The notes beneath the pieces were generated by a model. The model was not told the origin of the DNA. It was given only the letters and a program-made list of their open reading frames with translations, and did no database searches. A program made the translations under genes and the position numbers. From positions 6,836,430 through 6,900,429 of the forward strand of contig OZ038383.1 of NCBI GenBank assembly GCA_964036045.1: 64,000 nucleotides of DNA. The letters run 5' to 3'. Shown piece after piece: positions 28,695 to 38,492 of this stretch. Positions within the stretch are counted from its first letter, which is position 1, and every line of letters starts with the position of its first letter. The stretch is from Eutreptiella sp. 'Long Island Sound 2002'. Taxonomy: Eukaryota > Euglenozoa > Euglenophyceae > Eutreptiales > Eutreptiaceae.

Positions 28695-29189
28695 TGCACG
28701 TTTGCAACGGCAAATGTTTTTAAAGAGTTCATTCGTAGGGGGTCGTTGCCGGTGCAGGGAGCAGGTTTGAGGCAGCAGTTTGACGTTCGGGATCCAAGTT
28801 TTTGTTGGACAACTCTGTCCAAGTTTGTTGTTTGGGGGGGGAAATGGCAGATGAAGAGGTCTGTCCCCGTTCAGAAGGCGAAGGCTGAGGTGGAGGAGAT
28901 GCTCAGCAAGGGCAATCCGACGCAGTGGCTCCTGCCACCAGAAAAGGCCGTCCCCTATCTCCCCCTCGCTCTGGTCGACTCCGACCAGTGCACCCCCCCT
29001 TTCACCTTCTGTCGGCCCGACTCCAAGGGCCGACTCAGCAGTTTTGATGCCTTCTGGGTCCCGAACGTCAATCAGAAGCGGCTTGCAGGGGGTAGGAACT
29101 TTCGGCAGGTGGAGCGGGAAACCGAAAAGGGGGGAACCACCCAAGTTGCATGGGTGGTCTATCTCCCCGATGAGACCGCCATTGGGTAG
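28695..29189 (+). CDS. Unrecognised ORF downstream of the SET domain, possibly its continuation
   Basis: An open frame of about 165 codons ending in TAG, in a different frame from the SET gene and starting just after it. It is protein-like (FATANVFKEFIRRGSLPVQG, KFVVWGGKWQMKRSV, then a Pro-rich stretch and SFDAFWVPN). There is no strong start codon; the first ATG in frame is at 28851. It may be the true C-terminus of the SET protein, joined through a missed intron or a one-base shift, or a separate gene. Family unknown. Confidence 0.4.
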   Translation, partial: CTFATANVFKEFIRRGSLPVQGAGLRQQFDVRDPSFCWTTLSKFVVWGGKWQMKRSVPVQKAKAEVEEMLSKGNPTQWLLPPEKAVPYLPLALVDSDQCTPPFTFCRPDSKGRLSSFDAFWVPNVNQKRLAGGRNFRQVERETEKGGTTQVAWVVYLPDETAIG

Positions 29190-30514
29190 GAGGATCAGTG
29201 GGGGGGCTCGCGCGAGGGTTCCGGTAACCCTAATTGGAAGCGCTAGAAGTTTTTCTAGTGCTTGCATTGTGAAGTGGTTTGGGCAGTGAGATGATGGCGT
29301 GTGTAGTGGCAGAGCGCATCGCCGGACCAAGACTGAGATCTGAACCCACGCATTGCAGGCTCCGCGATTTTCTTCTACGGCGGGGGGGTCAGCAGACTGC
29401 TGTTTGCTTGGCAAATTTTACCCTTGATACCGGTTCCCAGACCCAGATATAATATTGAAAGGCCAGGCTCCATTGCATTCTGTCCCTTTCTCTGCGCGGT
29501 GAATTCTGTTTGACCTCCTACTGACCTCCTACCTGATACGCGCTTGTCTACCCCTGTGACTTTCTCTTTGGCGCTATTGGGGTGTTTGTTCATTTTTTGG
29601 AGCCAAAGGGCACCCTATTTCGTCTCATTTGACCTGATCTTGACCGGATCCCATTGCTTACTTTCCATCTGGTTTCACCAGGTGAGACAGATTGCAGGTA
29701 CAGGTACTGGTTTCTGTAACCGCAGGTGTTGTTACAACACGCTATTTTTTAGCCTCAAGAGTATTATTCAGATCTACCCCATTTCGTCTGATTTGACTGG
29801 TTTGACCGGACCGAACCCTTTTCCTTTGTCCAACCTTGAGAGTAATGGCTGATACAGGCTACAAAGACACCACAGCTACAGTGCGTTTGCGTCGTTTGCT
29901 TCTTAGTTGCGTGGGTGCGGTTAAGGGAACTCGAATTTTGAACCCAAATGGGTTCAAGAGAATTATACAGACCCAACCCACGTTGTAAGTGGGCGTGAAC
30001 CTTGTTCCTGACCTTAAAAACAGGTCAGAAGGGACCTGGGAAACGGCGCTGGCCAATTAGTGCAGGTAAGGCAGCTACCGAGGCTAGGGGAAGGTACGTG
30101 ACGCCACAGATGTGCGGATCCTGTGTGGTCACACCCCGGGAACCTCGAGTGCCAGAGGGTCCCCCTACAGGGGGGCGATAACCAAGCTACGGCACCCTCT
30201 GGGCCGAATCCCAGCCAGCGAGTTTTGTTTCCAGGTTACCGGCCAGTTTTCATGGTTTACCCCCACGTGCTTATAAGTGTCAGTTAGCGTTGTCGTCATC
30301 AGCCTGATTCTGACTCCCCATATGTTTCTCCCGTTTAACCCAAGTGTGAACAAATGCTAGTGGATCCTTGAAAATGATGTACTGGATTCGCACATTTTAC
30401 TTGCTTAATCCTTCTGCTATTGATTTGTTTCGTTCCCTTGCCTGTCGTGCGTGGGCCTGTGAATGATTCAGGATTCAATCACCAATTGAGTTGATGCCCG
30501 TCGTACATCAGACG
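29190..30514. other. Region without a supported gene
   Basis: More AT-rich than its surroundings. There are only short ORFs without motifs and no splice-linked frames that I could connect. It lies between the SET ORFs and the satellite and may be the 3' region of those genes. Confidence 0.5.
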
Positions 30515-30835
30515 CCCCAGTGTTCCCCCCTTTTACCCCTTTACTCCCCCCTACGCTCCCCCCCCCCGGGCCCCTTCCAAACCTCCCCTCCAACCCCCCC
30601 AAAGCCCCCCCACCCCTCTCCCCCCTACGCCCCTCCAGCTTTTCCAACATACTCCTCCCCCGCCCCCCCCCCCCCCCCCCCCCCCCCCGCACCCTCCTCC
30701 CATCCCGGGGCCCCCCCAATTCCCCCTCCAACCCCCCAAGCCCCCCAACCCTCCCCCCTCCCCTGCCTCCCCTCCCCACCAGCTCAGCCCTCACCTCCCC
30801 CTCCACCCCCCTCATCCCCCCGCATCCTTCAAGGC
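30515..30835 (+). repeat. C-rich low-complexity tract
   Basis: Over 300 bases of almost pure pyrimidine, including an uninterrupted run of more than 20 C near 30662-30688. The long ORFs on both strands here (Pro-rich on plus, Gly-rich on minus) are products of the composition. Confidence 0.9.
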
Positions 30836-30867
30836 TGGGGAGGGCAATGTCTTGCCATACATGAGTC

Positions 30868-32695
30868 AGACGGTAACCTATCAAGTTCGTGCATCAGAGG
30901 CCCCGGGTGAATCAATAGTCAGGGGGTAGCCTATCAAGTTCGTGCATCAGAGGCCCTTGTTGACTCAATAATCAGGGGGTAGCCTATCAAGTTCGTGCAT
31001 CAGAGGCCCCCGGTAAATCAATAATCAGGGGGTAGCCTATCAAGTTCGTGCATCAGAGGCCCCCGGTAAATCAATAGTCAGGGGGTAGCCTATCAGGTTC
31101 GTGCATCAGAGGCCCTGGGTAAATCAATAGTCAGGGGGTGGCCTATCAAGTTCGTGCATCAGAGGCCCCCGGTAAATGAACAGTCAGGTGGTAGCCTATC
31201 AAGTTCGTGCATCAGAGGCCCCTTGTAAATCAATAGTCAGGGGGTGGCCTATCAAGTTCGTGCATCAGAGGCCCCTGGTAAATCAATAATCAGGGCGTAG
31301 CCTATCAAGTTCGTGCATCAGAGGCCCCGGGTAGATCAATAGTCAGGGGGTAGCCTATCAAGTTCGTGCATCAGAAGCCCTTGTTGACTCAATAATCAGG
31401 GGGTAGCCTATCAAGTTCGTGCATCAGAGGCCCCCGGTAAATCAATAATCAGGGGGTAGCCTATCAAGTTCGTGCATCAGAGGCCCGTGGTAAATCAATA
31501 GTCAGAGGGTAGCCTATCAGGTTCGTGCATCAGAGGCCCTGGTAAATCAATAGTCAGGGGGTAGCCTATCAAGTTCGTGCATCGGAGGCCCCCAGTAAAT
31601 GAACAGTCAGGGGGTAGCCTATCAAGTTCGTGCATCAGAGGCCCCTGGTAAGTCAATAGTCAGGGGGTGGCCTATCAAGTTCGTGCATCAGAGGCCCCCA
31701 GTAAATGAACAGTCAGGGGGTAGCCTATCAAGTTCGTGCATCAGAGGCCCCTGGTAAGTCAATAGTCAGGGGGTGGCCTATCAAGTTCGTGCATCAGGGG
31801 CCCCCAGTAAATGAACACTCAGGGGGTAGCCTATCAAGTTCGTGCATCAGAGGCCCCCGGTAAATCAATAATCAGGGGGTAGCCTATCAAGTTCGTGCAT
31901 CAGAGGCCCCCGGTAAATCAATAGTCAGGGGGTAGCCTATCAGGTTCGTGCATCAGAGGCCCTGGGTAAATCAATAGTCAGGGGGTGGCCTATCAAGTTC
32001 GTGCATCAGAGGCCCCCGGTAAATGAACAGTCAGGTGGTAGCCTATCAAGTTTGTGCATCAGAGGCCCCTTGTAAATCAATAGTCAGGGGGTGGCCTATC
32101 AAGTTCGTGCATCAGAGGCCCCTGGTAAATCAATAATCAGGGGGTAGCCTATCAAGTTCGTGCATCAGAGGCCCCATGTAGATCAATAGTCAGGGGGTGG
32201 CCTATCAAGTTCGTGCATCAGAGGCCCTTGTTGACTCCATAATCAGGGGGTAGCCTATCAAGTTCGTGCATCAGAGGCCCCCTGTAAATCAATAATCAGG
32301 GGGTAGCCTATCAAGTTCGTGCATCAGAGGCCCGTGGTAAATCAATAGTCAGAGGGTAGCCTATCAAGTTCGTGCATCAGAGGCCCTGGTAAATCAATAG
32401 TCAGGGGGTGGCCTATCAAGTTCGTGCATCAGAGGCCCCCAGTAAATGAACAGTCAGGGGGTAGCCTATCAAGTTCGTGCATCAGAGGCCCCTGGTAAGT
32501 CAATAGTCAGGGGATAGCCTATCAAGTTCCTGCATCAGAGGCCCCCAGTAAATGAACAGTCAGGGGGTAGCCTATCAAGTTCGTGCATCAGAGGCCCTTG
32601 GTAAACCAATAGTCAGGTGGTAGCCTATCAAGTTCGTGCATCAGAGGACCTTTGTGAATCAATAATGGGGGTTAGCCTCTCACGTTCATCTCTCG
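30868..32695 (+). repeat. 53-bp satellite, plus-orientation block 2
   Basis: About 34 units in the same orientation as block 1 and opposite to the 22.9-26.2 kb block, so the SET gene is bracketed by inverted arrays. Multi-unit segments recur (for example 31004-31340 and 31847-32180), showing block-wise duplication. The last units decay into the transposase 5' region. Confidence 0.95.
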
Positions 32696-32703
32696 TTGTA
32701 GAC

Positions 32704-35093
32704 ATGTCCATCTTAATGCTTTTGCTCTGCGCAATCTGCGATGTCGGCTGGAGCCTTGTGGGGCTGACCATAGTCTTTTGTGGTCTCGTCTCGGCCGCTG
32801 TTGTTCTCTCCCTTCTCCATCGGAGGCATCGTACACACCACCAACGGCGGCGAAGACGCTCACCGTGTCAACTACTCCACAAGGGACGATGTGCGAGGAA
32901 GGAGATCCCCATTTTCGTGGCACTCCCCGACAGAACCCTCGTTCTGTGTGTGCCTAAGGATATCAGTGAGGCTGCCATCTTAGATCTGGTGAGCATCATC
33001 ACTGGTGTGCCCGTTCATGATCAGCGAATTTGTAGAGTTTCACGCAGAACCGGTGACTGGGTCCGTAACGAACGGGTTCTTGTCCTGTTTCGTCTCCGCG
33101 GTGGTGTTGCATGGAACTGCATCCCGCTGCAGGATCAAACCGCAGACTTCCTTAGAACCAACTTTTGGTCCCTCCACGCGTCCATGGGCCACCCTACCCC
33201 CGCCCAGATGACCTTGCTTTTTGAGGGTGTATATGACGATCCATTTTGTGCGACCTTGAGATCTGTTTCTTCATCAATGTTGGACAACGTCAAAACGGAA
33301 CCCGCGGAAGTGGCCGTTTCATCCAGACCTGCCCCCGTAAGAAACCCCCCTGCCATCTTATCTCAAACCCCGGCATCTGACTCGGGACCCACGGAATCTA
33401 CGGATCCGGCCCCCTTAATTAAGCATGAGTTTAGTGCCGCCCAGTCACCGCGTTCTGATCCTAAACTTCATCCCGACTTCCCCCCCCGCAAACGCGTGAA
33501 ACGCGAAGCCCATTGTCCCTCCGAGCACTCCCCCCGACGTGGAGACGAGGTTGGCTGCACCTTCCGGTCCCACACCGAAGCTGTTGGATACCTGAATAAG
33601 ATTCGGGGGGAGTTGGCAAAACATAACAGCGTTACCAGCAAGTCTGCAGGGGGGAGTAATCGGGCACGTATTGGTTGTCGCATTTGGGGACGCCTAAAAC
33701 AACACGGGCCCCTAAAGGAGACCAGTAGAGCACGCCCAGAAAAGCATCCCCGGCCTCTCACGAAGTCTGATTTGTGTCCATATGGTGCAACGCTAACCCA
33801 TGATCCTGGCACGGGCCTGTGGAAGCTAACCGAGTGTAATTGGGACCACTCTGACCATTGGTGGCCTGACGAGGAGGAGGCCCCCCCACTGGACGAATCA
33901 GCCCTCCCTGATGAGCTCTGGCACGACATTGAGCGGGCGTATGAGCACCGTGAAATGCCGGAGCAAATTCTTGTAAATTTGAGGAAGAAATATAGCGAGG
34001 ACGCGTACCCGGCAATCAAAGGGTTTTCAACCCAGCACATCAGAAACTTTTTCAAGTCCATCGAACGCAAGATGGACCCAAATGATCTTGCACGTTTGAT
34101 TAACCACCTGAAAATGCTCAAAAAGGCAGATCCTGCCTGGTATTTCAATCATGAAGCCCCTGACCCAGTCACTGGTGTTGTACGAAGATGGTTTTTTATG
34201 ACGCCAGAGCAAGTAAAAAACGCCAGAAAATATGCACAAGTCATTTTTGAAGATAACACGTACAAATCGAATCGGTACGGCAAGGCATTGGCCCTGTTTT
34301 GCGGTATCAACGAACATGGCCAAACCCTTCTCCTGGCTCAGGGCTGCATGCCAAGCAGTGAAAATGCAGAGGATTATGAGTGGCTCTGGCAGGAGTGGAT
34401 AAAGGCAACCGGTTGTGCACCCCGCGTTTTGTTCAGTGATGCTGCATACGCCCTCTTGGGGTCCGTTCCCAGGGTTTTCCCCCCGGACCGAACTGCTCAC
34501 TTCCTCTGCCTTTTTCACATTTACAAAAATCTTACCGAAAACTGCCGAAACTCCCTCGAGCAACACGATTTCACTGCTCTTGAGAGCGCCATCCGACAGG
34601 TTCAGGAGTGCCCAGATAAGGACGCTGCTGATATTCTCTGGCGCAAAATTCTGGAGGACCCCCGCTGGAAAACTGTCAAGGACTACCTTGGAGTCAGATC
34701 CCCCCTACATCGTCTTGACCGTTGGTGTGTTGCATGGCAGGTAGAAGTTTTTACCTTCGGCTGCAAGTCCACACAGAGGGCTGAGTCTTTGAATTGCCGC
34801 ATAAAGCGCCACCTAACTACAAGAAAAGGTTACTACCACATTTTTTTATCTGTTTTGCACTTGCTCTCCAAGGTGGGCTATAAACTTGAATATACTGAAA
34901 TGGTGAATCAGCGGCACGCCAATCACCAAATAGCTAACCAGACCTTCCCATTCTATGTCAAGTTCGTTTCAGGCAAGGTGACAAGCTGGGCGTTTGATAG
35001 AATGCTCCAGCAGATGAATGCTTCAACTGCGAACCTCGTGTATGAGTATGACATGTCCAGGGAGGCCCAATATATAGTTGCTAACAGGGCGGC
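32704..35093 (+). pseudogene. MULE transposase with N-terminal ubiquitin-like domain, 5' part (split by element 2)
   Basis: ATG 32704 is the first ATG after the satellite. Residues 1-37 are strongly hydrophobic and are followed by an Arg/His-rich stretch, a possible membrane anchor. Residues 68-134 match ubiquitin along the fold (IFV start, GVPVHDQR in the place of GIPPDQQR, end LVLFRLRGG at about 126-134). A FAR1/WRKY-GCM1-like zinc cluster follows near 358-386 (C-P-Y-G ... E-C-N-W-D-H-S-D-H). The DDE transposase core is D517 (EDNTYKSN), D579 (FSDAAYAL), C-x2-FHIYKN and E694 (RAESLNCRIK). The frame runs into the LTR of element 2. Joined across the single copy of the target site it continues without a shift at 46048. 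The protein would cut and paste the MULE; the insertion has disabled this copy. Confidence 0.88.
35089..35093 (+). repeat. Target site duplication of element 2, left copy
   Basis: GCGGC immediately before the LTR, repeated at 46043-46047 after the second LTR. Five bases is the usual size for Ty3/gypsy integrases. Confidence 0.9.
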
Positions 35094-35626
35094 TGTAAGT
35101 GCGGCTAACCCCCATCTGCTCAGATTTTCACAGATCTGCCCAGATTGACTACATTTTGGTCATTTTTTCTGCTTCGGCGGAATCGCCGCCCCGCAGCTCA
35201 GTCTCAGGATCAGACCTATATATTTCTGATGTGCCGGATCTGATTCCGCGGTCCATTCATCGTAAATCCGCCGCGTTCCGATCATTTACCCGGAATCGCC
35301 ATTTGCCGCTGACGCGCGTGCGCGAGCCAGATCGGCCAAATATTTTTTCACAATCGGATTTATATAAATCTTTTCAGACAGATATGGACACTCAGATGTA
35401 CTTAGGATAATCCGCATCAATTTTCTTCATAGACTGGGATTTTTTGCCGGATAACAATCAGCATGGATCTTGCCTCCGTTGTTGCCGCTCTTGCCTCCGT
35501 TGGTGTCCGTGTATCCGGTTCTGCCCCCAACAGCAGCGTTCAGGTCGACTCCTCGCGTGCCTGCCCCCCCGGTCTTGCCGGCCCTGAGCCCTCCGGCACC
35601 ATCAACGACCTAGGGCAGCACTTTCA
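35094..35626 (+). repeat. 5' LTR of element 2
   Basis: TGTAAGTGCGG ... CACTTTCA. It contains a TATATAAA box and, downstream of it, the gag start codon. Confidence 0.96.
35361..35368 (+). promoter_or_regulatory. TATA box in the LTR of element 2
   Basis: TATATAAA, about 95 bases before the gag ATG at 35463. A start of transcription near 35390 would leave the gag start inside the R-U5 region. It is repeated at 45777-45784 in the other LTR. A weaker TATATAT lies at about 35217. Confidence 0.6.
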
Positions 35627-38457
35627 TGGTAGCAAAGGCTACCTGAATGTTGCTTCAGTGGTGTCCCAACCACAGCCCGCTCCCCAGTACGGCCCCGTAG
35701 ACCCCGCCGCTTCTCGAGAAGTAACGATTACACTGCCTTGGTGCTGTGCGAACGAGGCCTTGAAGGGAATGCCTTGCGCAAGTCCAAGCTGCCCAAGAAG
35801 GGCGCACATCAGCAGCTCTGGGGACCCAGATTACCATAATCCCAGTCGAAACTGGCCATCGAGCAGCTGGAATCCGCCGGCCTACGACGATGGCAACGCT
35901 CCGGTAGAGCTTACGGAGCTGGCAGGTACCAACATTCCTTACCAATGTCCAACATTTGAGACCACGGACGCCGATCTGAACGACATTGAGATGGGCGGTC
36001 CAGGTGAGGTACCTAGCTATAATCGACCAGCCTCTTGGGCACAATGGGACGACCATTTGTCCCTAGAAGTGACCCGTAACCTTGAGAGCCTTGAGGCCCT
36101 TTGTTGGTTAGCGTCGTCTAAGCTGATCGAACAAGAAAGAATCGCCTCTGATTTTTTAACGGAATATTTTTTCCTCCTTCAGACCGAAATTAATACCAGG
36201 ATGTGGTGGCGTTCTCAAGAAGATGACTCTTTTGCCATTTTTTTGCAGATCTGGGAGGCAAGCCCCTTCCCGAAGGAGAAGGTCCCGGCACCTGTTCCCG
36301 GGCCCTCCGCCCCTCATCCCCCTGTTTCCATCCGCGACGATCTAGCCGCCGCGGTTGAGGAAGGAATTTTAGAGGCGGCCAGGCAGGCAAGCCTGGAAAT
36401 CAGGGCTGAAGGAGCTCCCCAAGTGGACTCCTGGCTGCGGACCACCGAGATCAGCGGTCCGACAGCCTGCTCAGGCTCTTCAGGACACGGCATGTACTGT
36501 CCTGCCGACTGCTCCTGCAGATTCCAGCGAGATGCTGAGCTCCAAACGCTCAAAGATCAAATGCACCTCATCATTGAAACGCTGGGAATAAAAAATCTTT
36601 TCAAGGCGCACATGCGGTCTGAGGGCGCCTCATCGGTGGAACAAGCAACAGAGCCGTCGGAGGAGGCGACAGAAATTTTTTCAATTGCTCCTTCGGTGGA
36701 CTCCAGGACCACCGATGCAAGGATCAGCAGGACCAAGCTAAAGGAAAGGGTTCAAAACTCTCGTTCTGAGAGTAGGACGGCGAAGGCTAGGACTGAGGCT
36801 CAGAATGCCAAGCGAACTGCCTCCCGTACTGCCCCTCCTGCTGCTGATTCCAATACCTTAGCCCAGCTGTTGCTCGCCCAGACCCTCGCCGGAGCTGGTG
36901 TGGCGAATGATGCCGCCAAGGTGTCTGCCATTACGGCCGGTGTTGGGCTGGATTCGCTTCTTAATCCTACTTCCTTGCGACTTCGTCAGGTTGCCTCAGT
37001 TCCAACGGGAATTTAAACTGTGGGTTAAGACTCAAAAACTCCAAGATGATCAGTTCCTGATGGCCCTCTTGGATTGCCTTGAGGGAGCGCCGGCCAACAC
37101 TTGGCTCAGGACTTGGAGTGATCGCGAGGATACAAGTTCCCCCCTTACCTTTGATGAGGTGTGGGAACAGTTGGAGGTACGTGGATCCCGGCTGCCAGAG
37201 GACCACTACCACCAAATGTTGAAGAATTTTCCTTCATTCTCGCGATTAATTTTGCACGAAGTGCAAGACAAAAAACAGCGCTTCTGGAATTTAGTGGAAG
37301 AAGCTGAACATTCAGGCGAAAAATTTTCTAGTGCCGAGCTGAAAAGTCTGATTTTTGACAAGATCCCCTCAGAAACTGCCGCCACCCTTCGGAACAAACA
37401 GTCCGAAGAAAAGGTCAAGACCTGGTGGGCGGAGGTGGAAGGCTTTGATGCCTCCGCCAATAAATTTTCAGTTCGGGAAGCACTTCAAAAGTGTTCCCCC
37501 ACGTCGTTTTCCAAGGTGAAATTCACTGAAAACACGTGGAAAATCAAGTTTCATGAACACGAGGATCGGGACTTGTTTGTCCAAGTCCTCAACAGGGGAG
37601 TCAGCTTCCATGGCCATCGCCTGAAGGCCAAAAACTGGGTGTTTTTGTACACCCCGAAGGAACTCTGGGAGGAGGTTGAGCGGCTCGCCGACGCCGCCAA
37701 TCAGAATTTCCATGAGGGACTTGGGGGAAACAAGAATACCCAGCAAAACACCCAAAATGGGGCCCAAAAGGGCAACAAAAAGGTGAATGACACCCGGAAT
37801 GTTCAGCAGCACTGTAGCATCTGCCTTCTTTTAGGTTCTACGAACCGAGCTAAGACGCATTCTACTGATAATCACCGATGGTCTCCTTACGATCACAAGG
37901 TGATTGGTGAAAATATCAGTAATTCGCAGAATTCAGACAGGAATGACAGACAGGTGCACGGTGGGAAGGCTGGAAAAGGGAATCCGACCCCCTCCGGTGG
38001 AAACAAAAATCCTGGAGGCCCTGGCGGGTCCCAAGGCACAGGAAATCGGACTCCATCCGGCTCCGGTGGGCAGCCGAACGGCCAGAAAAATCCCAATAGC
38101 AACGCCGGAGGCGGAAATCGAAATCCAGGCCAAACCCCTCAATCCGGTGCAAACAAGGGAAATGCTCCAGGATTCCAGGGTAAAGGTAAGGGAAATCCTT
38201 CAGGAACCCCTTTCTCTGGTAAGGGCAGAGGGCGTGGCGACGGTGGAGGTCCATCATCCGGCGGCCGTGGCCGTGGACGTGGAAAGGGCAACCATCGTGT
38301 GGATCAGGTCTCAGGTGCAGATCAGGTGTCCGATGCAGATCGAGATTACGTTGAAAATGCCTTGAATCCAGCAGATGATCCGCTCCAGGATGAGTGGGTC
38401 GACGAATCAGGGTGTGTCCACAATGTTAACGCAGCCACTGGAGGTCAGAACGCCTAG
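35463..38457 (+). CDS. gag: Gag of element 2, starting inside the LTR
   Basis: ATG 35463 lies inside the 5' LTR, and the frame crosses the LTR end and primer site without a stop, to TAA at 37014-37016. The capsid-like domain (EFKLWVKTQKLQDDQFLMALLDCLEG, TWLRTWSD) continues in the +1 frame from about 36990 to TAG at 38455-38457. A one-base shift is therefore needed near 36970-37010, either programmed or a mutation. A zinc-knuckle-like cluster (C-S-I-C ... H ... H) lies at about 37813-37880, then a Gly/Asn/Pro-rich tail with RGRGRGKG repeats typical of nucleocapsid. The gag stop is followed in the same frame by pol. It packages the RNA in particles. Confidence 0.8.
35627..35643 (+). promoter_or_regulatory. 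Primer binding site, initiator tRNA-Met type
   Basis: TGGTAGCAAAGGCTACC begins directly after the LTR. Its first 11 bases match the complement of the animal-type initiator tRNA-Met 3' end (TGGTAGCAGAG) with one mismatch. It is also self-complementary (GGTAGC/GCTACC around a 4-nt loop). Confidence 0.65.
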
Positions 38458-38492
38458 GGGAGCCACGAAAATCGCCCCTCCCCAGGCGATTT
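38455..38492 (+). promoter_or_regulatory. Candidate UAG readthrough signal of element 2
   Basis: TAG at 38455-38457 separates gag and pol in one continuous frame. Downstream, AAATCGCC (38469-38476) pairs with GGCGATTT (38485-38492) around an 8-nt loop. The loop contains CTCCCC, complementary to GGGGAG at 38457-38462, next to the stop. The two helices have the order of a pseudoknot, but one connecting loop is only 1 nt, so they more likely alternate. The context CCTAGGGGAGCC matches the gag stop of element 1 except at one base. Confidence 0.55.

Noticed and set aside
29310-29365. tRNA-derived SINE suggested by A-box-like GTAGTGGCAGAGC and a B-box-like motif
   Set aside because: The two boxes lie on opposite strands, so they cannot form one Pol III promoter.
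30468-30910. Pro-rich and Gly-rich ORFs in the C-rich tract
   Set aside because: They are direct products of near-homopolymer composition.
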